The position numbers and the translations under genes are program-made. A stretch of 64,000 bases of DNA from CALFXN01 sp964451935 (GTDB lineage Bacteria > Synergistota > Synergistia > Synergistales > Aminobacteriaceae): positions 1-64,000 of the forward strand of contig CAYVKE010000003.1 in assembly GCA_964451935.1 (NCBI GenBank). Reading direction: 5' to 3'. Shown one piece after another: positions 1-8,985 of the stretch. Positions within the stretch are counted from its first letter, which is position 1; every line of letters starts with the position of its first letter. Below the pieces are notes generated by a model, which was given only the letters and a program-made list of their open reading frames with translations, was not told the origin of the DNA and ran no database searches.

Positions 1-24
1 AAGGGCGAACGGCACTGGAGGCAG

Positions 25-52
25 GGTCTATCCCCGCGCATGCGGGGGAACC
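25..52 (-). CRISPR. Type I-E CRISPR repeat, edge of an array
   Basis: This 28-bp unit has the type I-E repeat form. Read on the minus strand it begins GGTTCCCCCGC and ends GGGGATAGACC, like the canonical GTTCCCC...GGGGATAAACC repeat. CCCCGC pairs with GCGGGG around an ATGC loop, the hairpin that Cas6e cuts. Positions 1-24 would be the end of a spacer. The rest of the array lies left of the window, so periodicity cannot be confirmed here. The adjacent type I-E cas genes make the call secure. The crRNA sense is the same direction as the cas genes. Confidence 0.85.
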
Positions 53-69
53 TCTTCCTTATTCACATT

Positions 70-375
70 TTAACCATTTTTCGCAAGATAGCTTAATGCG
101 ATTCCATCAGCATCAATGACATGTCTCGGAGGAAGACCAAGTGTCATCACTCCTACACCCGCTGGTTCTGCCGGATCATTGTAGGCCATCAGAATCGAAC
201 CGTCAGAAACATCTGAAAACCATTTTGAAAGAACCCCCCAAACTCTCTCCCGGACAGCCTTGGTCATACTCGGCGAAACGTATACGGAAGGCGCAACTTC
301 CAGCATACACGATGCCAGAAAACCACGAAACTTGTCCGGGACGTTTCTTGTAACGACGACGATCATTTCCGTCAC
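70..375 (-). CDS. cas2: CRISPR-associated protein Cas2, type I-E
   Basis: This 101-residue protein is the Cas2e subunit of the Cas1-Cas2 integrase that inserts new spacers. It starts MTEMIVVVTRNVPDKFRGFL, the ferredoxin-like first strand and helix typical of Cas2e, and is close to the usual 95-100 residues. It is the last gene of the leftward cas operon, and its ATG overlaps the cas1 stop (ATGA). Its stop lies only 17 bp before the first CRISPR repeat. Any leader of ordinary length would therefore have to overlap the 3' end of this gene. Confidence 0.93.
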   Translation of the reverse strand: MTEMIVVVTRNVPDKFRGFLASCMLEVAPSVYVSPSMTKAVRERVWGVLSKWFSDVSDGSILMAYNDPAEPAGVGVMTLGLPPRHVIDADGIALSYLAKNG

Positions 376-1229
376 TCCAGCAATTCTTTAATCGAGTCAA
401 TCATTTTGGCGATGATTTCCTGACGTCTTAAAGTAGTTCCCGCATGCTTCCGGACATGTCGTTCTATCGAAAGCGTCGGTTGCCTGAGGAACTGTTTGGC
501 GGCGCCGAATGCGACGGGAAGCGTAAAGGTATCCCTGTACATATCCGCTATGTCAAGCACGAAAGAGTGCCCGGAATCCTCGTGAATGAACCCGAGTTGG
601 GGAATCGTCCCTGTAGCGGCGACGGCAATGCCTGCCGCAGAATATGTTACGGTTACCGCATGATTGATCGCTTGGTTCGGAATATCCGCGTCATCCGGCG
701 CGTTGCGGTCGTAATTGCGTCCTTTCCACGAAATTCCGAATTTATGCGCCGTCAAAAAGTAGATCTCGCGGGCGCGGGCTCCCTCCATCCCGCGCAAAAC
801 CGCGATATCCGCATCGGGAAAGATCTCTCCCATCCGCTTCGCATACATGGCCCGGGCGACGTTATTTCGGCTGGATTCGTCGGCCCAAAGCACCGTCTGT
901 CTTCGAGCCAGGGCGCTCCAGTCTGGCCCCATCGGCTGTGCGGAGTACAACCGGGCGCCGTCTTCACCCACAGCAATCAGGGCAGTGCCATGTCTGGCGG
1001 TAAGTCGCAATACATCGTGCGTTACGGAAGTTCCCGGTCCCAACAGGATCATAGAAACGTTTTGAAAGGGGATATCGTATTCTCCCGCATCGAGCCCTTC
1101 ACATCCGGCCGTGACGAAACGCAGCGTTCCGAACGAAACGGAAAGTTCTCCCCGCCCCAGCCATAACAGACCGTGCCTGTCCGATTGCGGGATTCGGGCC
1201 GTTTCCAAACCAAGCCGTGCAATACCCAT
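372..1229 (-). CDS. cas1: CRISPR-associated endonuclease Cas1, type I-E
   Basis: Cas1e is the catalytic subunit of the spacer integrase. The 285-residue protein has the family's metal-binding residues: Glu149 in RGMEGARAR, His216 in GFIHEDSGHS, and the acidic pair in VLDIADMY (Asp226/Asp229). Length is normal for type I-E Cas1 (about 300). It overlaps cas2 by 4 bp and starts 2 bp after the cas6e stop, so it is translated as part of the same operon. Confidence 0.95.
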   Translation of the reverse strand: MGIARLGLETARIPQSDRHGLLWLGRGELSVSFGTLRFVTAGCEGLDAGEYDIPFQNVSMILLGPGTSVTHDVLRLTARHGTALIAVGEDGARLYSAQPMGPDWSALARRQTVLWADESSRNNVARAMYAKRMGEIFPDADIAVLRGMEGARAREIYFLTAHKFGISWKGRNYDRNAPDDADIPNQAINHAVTVTYSAAGIAVAATGTIPQLGFIHEDSGHSFVLDIADMYRDTFTLPVAFGAAKQFLRQPTLSIERHVRKHAGTTLRRQEIIAKMIDSIKELLE

Positions 1230-1231
1230 TC

Positions 1232-1945
1232 TTAACGTACCGCCGCGCGCAGAAAGATTGTTCCGAAGCCGAATGCCTTGTGACGCCCTATTCCGTTCCG
1301 AAGCATCGATGTAAACGCAGCGGAATCAATTACCTTGAGAATTCCCTCAAAGATGACTTCCGGACGGGTGATCTTCTTGGGTTTTCTCTGTTCGTCCCGT
1401 CGTTTGAATTCGGAGAGACGAAACCCCTTGACCTTGGTCTCCAGCAGTTCCGCCCCCTCTGCCCTGCATATGTGTTCCTGCAACCATTTGAGGTAAACGG
1501 ACTCCCTTTCGTGCTCGCCTTCGGGATCATGTTCGCAGGCGGAAAGAAAGGAGTCTCTCTCGATGATTCGCCCTTTTTCGTCTCGTTTTCTGGAAATGGG
1601 GCAACAACGCAGTCTGAAACCGAAGGTGCGTCCCACTTCCCATGATTCCGGCATGTTTTTGAATCGTATCGCTTCCTTCGGGAATGTCTCCGTAAGCAGT
1701 GGTTCCGCAAGGAATTCCATTTCCTTCAATAGATTGTCGCGTGTATGATCGCAGTACCCCAAAACTTTCAACGAGTTGTCACCGTTTTGGAAAACCTCGA
1801 AAGGCTGCGGCGCCTTCTCTCCGAAAGCAAGACGCATTGCATTGTGGACAAGGTAATCTCTGTCGGAGAGCGCGAGGCTGTTGCTCCGGGCCCACTCCAC
1901 AAGGTTCCGGGTTCGAACCTCGATATGAACCATCGTGAAGGGCAT
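1232..1945 (-). CDS. cas6e: CRISPR pre-crRNA endoribonuclease Cas6e
   Basis: Cas6e cleaves the repeat hairpin of pre-crRNA and stays bound to the 3' end of mature crRNA in Cascade. This 237-residue protein has the N-terminal segment DYLVHNAMRLAFG, whose His matches the catalytic His region of the family. It also has the glycine-rich C-terminal loop RNGIGRHKAFGFGTIFL, the Cas6/RAMP signature. It lies 4 bp downstream of the cas5 stop and 2 bp upstream of the cas1 start. Confidence 0.93.
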   Translation of the reverse strand: MPFTMVHIEVRTRNLVEWARSNSLALSDRDYLVHNAMRLAFGEKAPQPFEVFQNGDNSLKVLGYCDHTRDNLLKEMEFLAEPLLTETFPKEAIRFKNMPESWEVGRTFGFRLRCCPISRKRDEKGRIIERDSFLSACEHDPEGEHERESVYLKWLQEHICRAEGAELLETKVKGFRLSEFKRRDEQRKPKKITRPEVIFEGILKVIDSAAFTSMLRNGIGRHKAFGFGTIFLRAAVR

Positions 1946-1949
1946 CTTC

Positions 1950-2669
1950 TCACCTCCGGATGGGACCGCGCCAGACCAGACGGCTTCCGGCGTGAATATC
2001 GTTTCTCCAGTCCCGTATGTCCTGACGCTCGATCGTTATTTCTCCGCTCTCTTCCTGATGTGAAGAAACCGGCCACTCTCCCTGTGAACGCTCGGCATCG
2101 CTCCGGTACGGGAGCATGTTGAGAGCGGACAGGACCGAAGGCGCTTCGATAATGCCGCGAAAGAGCGACGAATACGGAATGCAGCAATATCGTCCGATGA
2201 ACAGGACACGAAACGGGTACTGCAAGGCATGAGCAACGGCATCAACGGAGGGGAACTCGCCCGACTCCGGCGCTCGAAAGCCGACGACCGTAGAGACGAC
2301 GCTGTCCGCAAGATAGTGTTTATATCGCAGGGCAGGACCGGAATACGTCCCTTCCCCGCCTGCCCTGACATCCGGACCGAATCCGTCGGAACGCCACATC
2401 ATGTTCTTCTTGCCAAGCTCCGCCGTCTGGAAGTCCATAATACGGTCGCCGGGTTGGTCAATTCTGCTTCCCATGACAATACTTTCCTGCAATCGTTGCA
2501 TGCGCTCCTTCTCGCCGCTTTCGTATCCGAGCGCATTGGCGATCAGGCCGGTAATCATGGAACATGCGGGAAATATATCCGTGGACCGGACCTCGCCGAC
2601 CGCCGGCCCGCCAAAGGCAAGAAAACCGTCGAAGCCAATGACGATGAATCGCATCGTCGCTACCCGCAA
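1950..2669 (-). CDS. cas5e: Cascade subunit Cas5, type I-E
   Basis: Cas5e (CasD) binds the 5' handle of crRNA at the foot of the Cascade backbone. The 239-residue protein has the RAMP-like start (FIVIGFDGFLAFGGPAVGEV) and the FPACSMITGLIANALGY helix typical of type I-E Cas5. The gene overlaps the end of cas7 by 10 bp, a common arrangement that suggests translational coupling. Two Met codons lie six residues apart at the N-terminus, so the true start could be the second (MRFIVIG). Confidence 0.92.
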   Translation of the reverse strand: MRVATMRFIVIGFDGFLAFGGPAVGEVRSTDIFPACSMITGLIANALGYESGEKERMQRLQESIVMGSRIDQPGDRIMDFQTAELGKKNMMWRSDGFGPDVRAGGEGTYSGPALRYKHYLADSVVSTVVGFRAPESGEFPSVDAVAHALQYPFRVLFIGRYCCIPYSSLFRGIIEAPSVLSALNMLPYRSDAERSQGEWPVSSHQEESGEITIERQDIRDWRNDIHAGSRLVWRGPIRR

Positions 2670-3853
2670 ATTCCCGATTCGATCGCTTTCCGGACAGATT
2701 CGGCCAATCCTGGCAACGCTATTCTTCCCGAAAACGGAGCTTCACGAACACATGCTACAAGGCGAGTCTCGTGTGATCCATACATAGCATCCATTCCGTC
2801 AAGATACGTCTTTAACCTGCCGAGTGATTCGTTCAAAAGATTCCCGTGTCCGAGTCCGACGGGTTCGGAAAAGGCGTTCGCCAGGCTTCTGGGCTGCCGT
2901 TCACCCATTTCGACGAGGACAAGATCCGCGTATGCGAACGGCGCCGTTGCGCCGAACTTCGCTCCCGGCGTTACCGTCGCAAGGAGATGAATGAGATGTT
3001 CCACGGCTTTTCCGGCAACACTGCGATCCACGTCCTTATCGAGCCATTTCTCCGGATGCGCCGCTCCCAGATTGCTTACGAGTTGGGGAACGTCCACGAC
3101 GGCATAGTTGTAGAAGAGACCGCTGGTAAGTTCCGAAGCGTTGATATGTCCCGCACCTCTTGGGTCAAGGTCGTCAACGGCCGTGAAATAATCCGTCTCG
3201 AACGTTTCCTCGTGAACGGTGAAGGAATGGGCGACATGAACGGCGGAAGAGACGCGTGCTTCGATATCGCCGCTGACAAACCTTCCGAACATGGCCGCAT
3301 CGATCCCGGCGCCGCATTTGAGCGCGAGGAAGTCTTTCTCGTGTTTTTTCAGGAATTTATCGCTGTTTGCCTTTGCGGACTTTACATCCCCCGAGATGGA
3401 ACAGATTTCTCTGGCCTTCTCCGTGAGAAACCTGATTTCCGGCTCCCCGAGCACGATGACTTCCGACCGATCCAAAGGATCCGCATTTTTCTTGTCGGCG
3501 CCGTCGTTTCCATCTCCAGATTTGTCTTTCCCCTCGTACAAATCGCTTTGAAACGCCTTGAGCACCTCATTCACGATTTCTCTGGGGAATTCCTTTTCCA
3601 GAACTGACGCTATCCGGAGGCTGAAGAGTTTGCGAGACCGGACGGACAGGTTCATTTCGTCCGAGATCTTGTCCAAGCCGAAAATGTCGTCGCACGTTTT
3701 CAGATGTCGTTTCCGGCACTGGGAACTGACCCGCGTTCGGGTGCATCCGCCGAACGGGATGCGTTTCGCAAGACCGCTGTCGTCACGGTTGAGCAGCACC
3801 GACGGATAGCTCGTGAGCGTAGAGATTTGCACGAAACGGGGAGAAAAGGACAT
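2660..3853 (-). CDS. cas7e: Cascade backbone subunit Cas7, type I-E
   Basis: Cas7e (CasC) forms the six-copy backbone that coats crRNA. The 397-residue protein starts MSFSPRFVQISTLTSYPSVL and soon after reads GGCTRTRVSSQCRKRHLKT, the family hallmark (typically QxxKR near residues 30-50). The segment GRFVSGDIEARVSSAVHVAH and the C-terminal SLANAFSEPV also match. I chose the ATG at 3853 over longer upstream readings because family alignment starts there. The ATG overlaps the cse2 stop by one base (TAATG). Confidence 0.93.
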   Translation of the reverse strand: MSFSPRFVQISTLTSYPSVLLNRDDSGLAKRIPFGGCTRTRVSSQCRKRHLKTCDDIFGLDKISDEMNLSVRSRKLFSLRIASVLEKEFPREIVNEVLKAFQSDLYEGKDKSGDGNDGADKKNADPLDRSEVIVLGEPEIRFLTEKAREICSISGDVKSAKANSDKFLKKHEKDFLALKCGAGIDAAMFGRFVSGDIEARVSSAVHVAHSFTVHEETFETDYFTAVDDLDPRGAGHINASELTSGLFYNYAVVDVPQLVSNLGAAHPEKWLDKDVDRSVAGKAVEHLIHLLATVTPGAKFGATAPFAYADLVLVEMGERQPRSLANAFSEPVGLGHGNLLNESLGRLKTYLDGMDAMYGSHETRLVACVREAPFSGRIALPGLAESVRKAIESGICG

Positions 3854-4359
3854 TATTTCTGCGCCTCCTTTTTTTGCGCTGCGATCGCGCGGACATATTC
3901 TTTCGCGACTTTTCTTCTCGTGTTTTCCGCTTTCTCTCGGGCAAAAAGCAGCCAGGTCAACGACGTCCAATCGATGGGAGTGTTTTTCGACGCGCATAGC
4001 CGCGCAAGAAGACGTATCTGGGCAACCAGGTTGCCGCCCTTGCTGCGCAGAAAGTGCATTATCCGCTCTTGCGGAAAGGTCGAAAAAACCGCACCGACCG
4101 AATGAATCTGAGCCGGAGAGTGGATATTCGGCGCCATGATGGCCATGCCGTTCACGATGACGGCCCATTCTTCCTCTCGACTGTCGCCCAATCGCAACTC
4201 GTCCGGAACGTAATCGCTGAGAAGCCTCCAGAAAGCCAGAGGATACGATGTTGTTTTCATGCGCCGGAGTTCCGCGAGGTCGCCCCTGGGGAAATGCGGG
4301 CTTCCCAATACTCCGGCAAGCGTCGCGACTGTTGAATTCAGATCGTGTTCTTCATCCAT
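3853..4359 (-). CDS. cse2: Cascade small subunit Cse2
   Basis: Cse2 (CasB) is the small, all-helical Cascade subunit present in two copies. It stabilises the displaced DNA strand. The 168-residue protein has the recognisable FPRGDLAELRRMKTTSYPLAFW segment, in which the basic LRR region is conserved. The ATG at 4359 gives the family length and is preceded by an AAGGAGAG ribosome-binding site. It lies 20 bp downstream of cse1 and overlaps cas7 by one base. Confidence 0.88.
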   Translation of the reverse strand: MDEEHDLNSTVATLAGVLGSPHFPRGDLAELRRMKTTSYPLAFWRLLSDYVPDELRLGDSREEEWAVIVNGMAIMAPNIHSPAQIHSVGAVFSTFPQERIMHFLRSKGGNLVAQIRLLARLCASKNTPIDWTSLTWLLFAREKAENTRRKVAKEYVRAIAAQKKEAQK

Positions 4360-4379
4360 GAGGATATGCTCTCCTTCCT

Positions 4380-5945
4380 TTATTTCGCAGATAGGGGCAA
4401 ATGCTTGTTCATGGCATTGTGGATGAAGTTTTCGGCGGCGGCGGCGGAGAGGAATCCGGTGACTTCGGTGTGGAGCCACCCTTGCATTGCCTCGTTGAAA
4501 ATGTTCTCCGCACATTCCCGGAGGTATCTGATCCATGGGTCGTACCGTTCGATCCCGTCGTTTTCCTGTCCCGGTTCGGGGAGGGCGTCCCAGAGATAAT
4601 CGAAAAAACGGTCGGAAATTGAGTCATCCATCTTTTGCGTCGTCGGCGAGACAAGCGGGTGCTGTTTTCTTTTTTTCTTTCCGCCGTTTTCCCCGGTTTC
4701 TCCTGAGAAAAGTATTGAAAGGGCCGGATAGAGGACTTTGGTTTTCGCCGTCTTGGCGAGGTTGATCATTGTTGTCAGCGATCGTTCGGTCGATTCGTCC
4801 GGCGTGGACAGAAGGCCCGTCTTTTTCGCGGGAACCGGAATGACCCGTTCACAGTATTCATCCGTGCTGCATTGACCTCTGACCAGTTCGCAAAACCGTA
4901 TATAAACCGGTGATCTGTCGTAACTCCTGACGATTTGAGCGGGGGACGGTTTGTAGGCTGACCGGTCGAGGATGATTCTCGCCATGTTTTCCCACGTGGG
5001 TTTGCTGTTGAATGCGTTTGGGCCGTCTCTGACGATCGGAATCCACGGGTCGTCCACGACGCCGTTCAATGCGGCGCCGCTGACTCTTCCGGCTTTCGAC
5101 GTTCCGGCGCGTGCGATCACGGCATCGCCATCCGATGCGAGGCGGACTCTTCGGCAGACTTCCAGAAAATACGGATGCAATGTCTCCGGTGAAACGGACT
5201 CCTTCCCGTCCCAGGGAAGGAGCCACAACAAGCGATGGCCCGCCTCGATGTCCCAGGGAATTTCCGATACAGACGCGATCGTGTCCAATGTATCCAGAAG
5301 CATCCGGCAATCCCGCCCCCATTGATCCCCCCAATGGAGCGACGGAATGATCCCTACGCCCGGTCGCGTCCCGTAACCGCTGTACTGTCGAATTCCGCCG
5401 TAATTCCACGCCCCTCCGAATGCCGCCTGCCCCTGCAACGATACAAGGGCATAGATCCAGTGATCCGGCTCATACGTCGTTATCCGGCTGGTCTTCTCGT
5501 CGAAATTCTTCGATGCCACGATGACGTCCAAATCATCCGGAGTCTTCTTAATAGATTTCAGCGCCCCTATTCCGTCCGGAATCGGCGGCTGCATGAACGC
5601 GGGTTTGCTCGTGTCTTCGACCACGAGGCGCCATGCCTCTGCTATTGGGGCAAGAGCCCAAAGCATATCGCGCCATTCGGATTCATCGTACACGCCGGGG
5701 AGCTGACTGTAGGGCTTCCGACTGTTCCCCGCCGGAAGCTCTTTTCCCGCGCTGGAAAGAGCCAGAGCAGATATCTGGCACAGGAATGCATGCCACGGAT
5801 GACGCTGATGCGGACGCAGGTGCGTGAACGCTTCGATGTCGTTCTGTCCGAGATGCGCGAGAACTCCGGGCAACGTGAGCTTTCCCGAACGACCATCCGA
5901 AAATCGAACCTCTATGCAAGGATCATCCAATAGCGATAATCGCAC
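4380..5945 (-). CDS. cse1: Cascade large subunit Cse1
   Basis: Cse1 (CasA) recognises the PAM, holds the crRNA 5' end and recruits Cas3. The start is uncertain. A GTG at 5945 follows AAAGGGGGTGGTGCA and begins the RLSLLDDPCIEVRF segment that matches the family N-terminus. An in-frame GTG at 5999 would add 18 residues that do not fit the family. The protein is 521 residues, typical for Cse1. Further landmarks are the GGAWNYGGIRQYSGYGTRPG loop region and the C-terminal four-helix bundle. It is the first gene of the Cascade transcription unit, behind the promoter at 6171-6199. Confidence 0.9.
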   Translation of the reverse strand: MRLSLLDDPCIEVRFSDGRSGKLTLPGVLAHLGQNDIEAFTHLRPHQRHPWHAFLCQISALALSSAGKELPAGNSRKPYSQLPGVYDESEWRDMLWALAPIAEAWRLVVEDTSKPAFMQPPIPDGIGALKSIKKTPDDLDVIVASKNFDEKTSRITTYEPDHWIYALVSLQGQAAFGGAWNYGGIRQYSGYGTRPGVGIIPSLHWGDQWGRDCRMLLDTLDTIASVSEIPWDIEAGHRLLWLLPWDGKESVSPETLHPYFLEVCRRVRLASDGDAVIARAGTSKAGRVSGAALNGVVDDPWIPIVRDGPNAFNSKPTWENMARIILDRSAYKPSPAQIVRSYDRSPVYIRFCELVRGQCSTDEYCERVIPVPAKKTGLLSTPDESTERSLTTMINLAKTAKTKVLYPALSILFSGETGENGGKKKRKQHPLVSPTTQKMDDSISDRFFDYLWDALPEPGQENDGIERYDPWIRYLRECAENIFNEAMQGWLHTEVTGFLSAAAAENFIHNAMNKHLPLSAK

Positions 5946-6170
5946 TGCACCACCCCCTTTGAGTTCGTACCAGTGCAATCGGAATCGTTTGAAAGACACA
6001 AAAACACTGCGCCGTTTGTTTCGGAAAATTCTCAGTCCACACAGGCCGTGCGATTCCCTCCCTTATGAGCGCATGCAGTCCTGGGCGAAAGAAGGCCGAT
6101 GCAGTGTCAAGATCAGCCCTGACAAGAAACCCGAATACGCCCAATCAAGTTATCTTACAACGCGCTTTAT

Positions 6171-6199
6171 AAACTAGTCTTTATATGTTTAAGTGTCAA
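6171..6199 (-). promoter_or_regulatory. Promoter of the Cascade genes
   Basis: On the minus strand a perfect -35 box TTGACA (6194-6199) is followed after 17 bp by TAGTTT (6171-6176). It sits in the AT-rich 323-bp interval between cas3 and cse1. Escherichia coli also places the Cascade promoter between cas3 and cse1. The rest of 5946-6268 holds no gene I can support. Confidence 0.65.
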
Positions 6200-6268
6200 G
6201 TCCTTGGAGCGACCAAAAGATTCTAGATGTTTTTCACCGACGGTTTTTTTCCGAAAGACGCAAGCACC

Positions 6269-8890
6269 TCATGTTCGTAGAATGAGTCCAAACCGGCCAT
6301 ACCCGAAAGATTTGTCGAAGGCTTCAAAATCGAATCCGTCATCGGTCTTCGTTACGTGTTCGATGGCCTCGGGTTCAACGGCGCTTGTCTCTCTCACCAT
6401 CCATCCCGGAATGACCATTTTCTCCACCGGAAGCCCAAAAGGACCGACCGGTTTTTCCGAAAACGCGACCACGCGATCATCCAACCCCAGTCGGGTGACG
6501 ATCTTGCCTTCATCCGCGATGCCAACTGATTCGGCGCTGTATGGCTCGTCCCACTTGATAGTCTCAAGCGCCGCAACGGACTTCCTGGCGTATTTCCTGC
6601 CGGTGATTCTTTGCGTAAGCGATTCCCATTCAGGCCCGAGATTGCATGCGAGAGAGTGAAGGGCATCCGGATGTGTGGACTTCTCAACGAAGGAGCGGTT
6701 CATCGCGGGGATTTCGATAATTCCCTTTCCTTGTACGATCTTTTCGAGCATCATCCACGTCGCCGCAATGATTCTCTGATCCTCGTACGCCCTTTCGTCG
6801 CCGAACTGATGGCGTTTCGCCTCTTTTGTGAGAAGCCATTCTCGCCCTCCATTGGGGGTGAGGATGCAACACTGCGGCTCGGGGAAGTTTTCGGAACGGA
6901 TCCGTTCGTGGCGGAACAGGCGGCCGATACGTTGCAGCAGGACATCCGCGGGACAGAGGTCGGTGATCAGAAAGTCGAAATCGACATCGAGGGATTGTTC
7001 GAGCGTCTGCGTGGCGACAAGTACGCACGGGCGCCGTTCCGTTCCGGCTTTCCCAAAGACTGACTCTACCTTGTTGTCAAGGAGGTGCCTGTCATCGGGA
7101 GCGTAACGGGCATGATGCGGTGCGGGCATGTCGTGTACTGAAAAAAGAAGTGAATTGTCGCCGTTGCACAACTTCTCAAGTTCAATCTGCGTCTCGACAG
7201 CGGATCTGACGGAATTCCGGAGCACGAGGACACAAGCTCCCCTTTTCGCCGCCTCGATCGCCCGAGATGCGATATCTGTAGGAGCTGAGATTGATCGCAC
7301 AAGTTCGATACGCACGTTTTTTCGGACTTCCGATTGAACCGAAACCGCTGGGCCGAGGGGTGAAACAAGCGGATACGGCGCTGCAAGACACTGATCCAGC
7401 GAAGGAATCGCGCTTCCGCAACCGGTCTTTCCGGCTTTGAAAATGTTCAGATATCGATCCCGCACCACGCCGCCGAGAGTGGCGGACATCATGAGAATGT
7501 GGCCGCCGCACTCCGCGAACAGCGCAACGAGGGATTCCGTGAGTCTGGTCATGAAGTGGTCGCTCGCATGCACCTCATCGATAACAAGGAGCGACCGGGA
7601 AAGAGCAGCCGCCCGGAGATGTGCATGTTGAACGCGCAGGGTCGCGAGAAGCGCCTGATCGATTGTTCCAACAGCGCATGGGGCGCAGAGAAAACGCTTT
7701 GGATGCTCGCTCGCCCAATTCTTTCGGGGATCTTTTTCATCGGGCCAAAGCACTTCCGTACCGGAGAGTCGTATTCCCTCGATGGTGTCGACGGAGAGAT
7801 ACCCTGGGACCGCCAGAACTGTCGGGAAAACTCCCGGTCCGAATGCGTCGGCAAGATACACGGATACTCTTTTTTGAAGTTGCGTCGCCGCAAAGCGCAA
7901 GGGATTGGCGAAATACATGGAATCCACCAGTCCTTCCGCAAAAAGACGAGTGAAGTGTCGAACGGCGCATTCCGTCTTGCCGCTTCCCGTTTCGGCTTCA
8001 ACGATGACAATGCTGCCGTTGCGCGGTGTCTCGATCGTATCAGTTGCCAACTGGATCGGACGAGGCTGAAAATGAAATTGGTCGTTGAATGATTTCGGGA
8101 GGTTGAACGACGTTCGAATCGGCCCAACGTCGACACCTATAGTTTGAAGGGCAATCGCCGCCCGCATCCTCGCATTCGGCATAAAAGACTCCGGGGAATC
8201 GGATGAAGCTGCAAATGGGAAGAATCTCTCGTCAGAGCCGATCCAATCCGCCATCACCAGGAGTCCGGCAAAAAGATGCTGTGCAATCGGGGACTCGGGC
8301 AGTGATGGTGCATCCTGTTTGAAGGCGACCGGGAACCACTGTTTTATGTGGTTTGAAATCTCCCGAAGCCCGTCGAATGGAGAAAGGCCGGAAGGCAGTC
8401 TTGTTTCCCACATATTTGCACATAGCCGGGCTTTCTTTTCATCTTCGGCTTCGTCAAGGATTTGCGGGTACGCGCCATGATGTCCGAAAACACATTGCAG
8501 AAACTCCGAACACGGCCCCCCCCATTCCTTCAGAAAAGGAAATATCTCCAGGAATTTTTTCTGAAATTTCGAGTCACGGATAGCTCCCAATGGTTCGATG
8601 TGACCGTTGGTTCTCTCTCCCGGTCTGTTCTTTGCCTGGAATCCCGCCGTCGTTTTGCCTATGTCGTGAAGTGCTCCAAGGACGCATAATCTGGCGATCA
8701 GCCCGGCATTAAAGCTTCTTTGCATGGATTTCTCAAAGATCTTTTTATACGAAGGGAGTCCTAGCAGTGCTTCGAGAACCGCCGCAACATCCGCCGAGTG
8801 GGCGAGTAGAGGGTGCGTTTTTTCAGGGTGTTTGCGGTCTGACTTTCCCCAAAAACCTGAAACAGGGTCGGGAATACTCAAGTAAATCAA
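6269..8890 (-). CDS. cas3: CRISPR-associated helicase/nuclease Cas3
   Basis: Cas3 is recruited by Cascade and degrades target DNA. The 873-residue protein has an N-terminal HD nuclease domain (HPLLAHSADVAAVL, then ALHDIGKTTAGF near residue 77). An SF2 helicase follows, with Walker A EAETGSGKTECAV, DExH box LVIDEVHASD, SATLGG, and motif VI (LLQRIGRLFRH). The start is TTG at 8890, preceded by AGAGTGAG. No better start aligns with the family N-terminus (SGFWGKSDRKHPEKTHPLL). It is separated from cse1 by a promoter, so it may be expressed separately from Cascade. Confidence 0.94.
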   Translation of the reverse strand: MIYLSIPDPVSGFWGKSDRKHPEKTHPLLAHSADVAAVLEALLGLPSYKKIFEKSMQRSFNAGLIARLCVLGALHDIGKTTAGFQAKNRPGERTNGHIEPLGAIRDSKFQKKFLEIFPFLKEWGGPCSEFLQCVFGHHGAYPQILDEAEDEKKARLCANMWETRLPSGLSPFDGLREISNHIKQWFPVAFKQDAPSLPESPIAQHLFAGLLVMADWIGSDERFFPFAASSDSPESFMPNARMRAAIALQTIGVDVGPIRTSFNLPKSFNDQFHFQPRPIQLATDTIETPRNGSIVIVEAETGSGKTECAVRHFTRLFAEGLVDSMYFANPLRFAATQLQKRVSVYLADAFGPGVFPTVLAVPGYLSVDTIEGIRLSGTEVLWPDEKDPRKNWASEHPKRFLCAPCAVGTIDQALLATLRVQHAHLRAAALSRSLLVIDEVHASDHFMTRLTESLVALFAECGGHILMMSATLGGVVRDRYLNIFKAGKTGCGSAIPSLDQCLAAPYPLVSPLGPAVSVQSEVRKNVRIELVRSISAPTDIASRAIEAAKRGACVLVLRNSVRSAVETQIELEKLCNGDNSLLFSVHDMPAPHHARYAPDDRHLLDNKVESVFGKAGTERRPCVLVATQTLEQSLDVDFDFLITDLCPADVLLQRIGRLFRHERIRSENFPEPQCCILTPNGGREWLLTKEAKRHQFGDERAYEDQRIIAATWMMLEKIVQGKGIIEIPAMNRSFVEKSTHPDALHSLACNLGPEWESLTQRITGRKYARKSVAALETIKWDEPYSAESVGIADEGKIVTRLGLDDRVVAFSEKPVGPFGLPVEKMVIPGWMVRETSAVEPEAIEHVTKTDDGFDFEAFDKSFGYGRFGLILRT

Positions 8891-8985
8891 CTCACTCTAT
8901 ATAAAATTTTATATTTTAGTCCACCTAATTGTTTTCATCTATATAGCGTTTTGCATATAATCGCCCATTACGTTATTCGGCTTCT
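8891..8985. other. AT-rich interval before cas3
   Basis: This short interval between the WYL regulator and cas3 is much more AT-rich than its surroundings, with several TATATA and ATATAAAATTTTATAT stretches. It is the natural place for a cas3 promoter and a regulator operator. I could not pick out a -35/-10 pair with sensible distance to the TTG start. Confidence 0.4.

Noticed and set aside
111..122. IHF-like site inside the cas2 3' end as a leader element
   Set aside because: ATCAATGACATG only partly matches the IHF consensus; too weak to claim.
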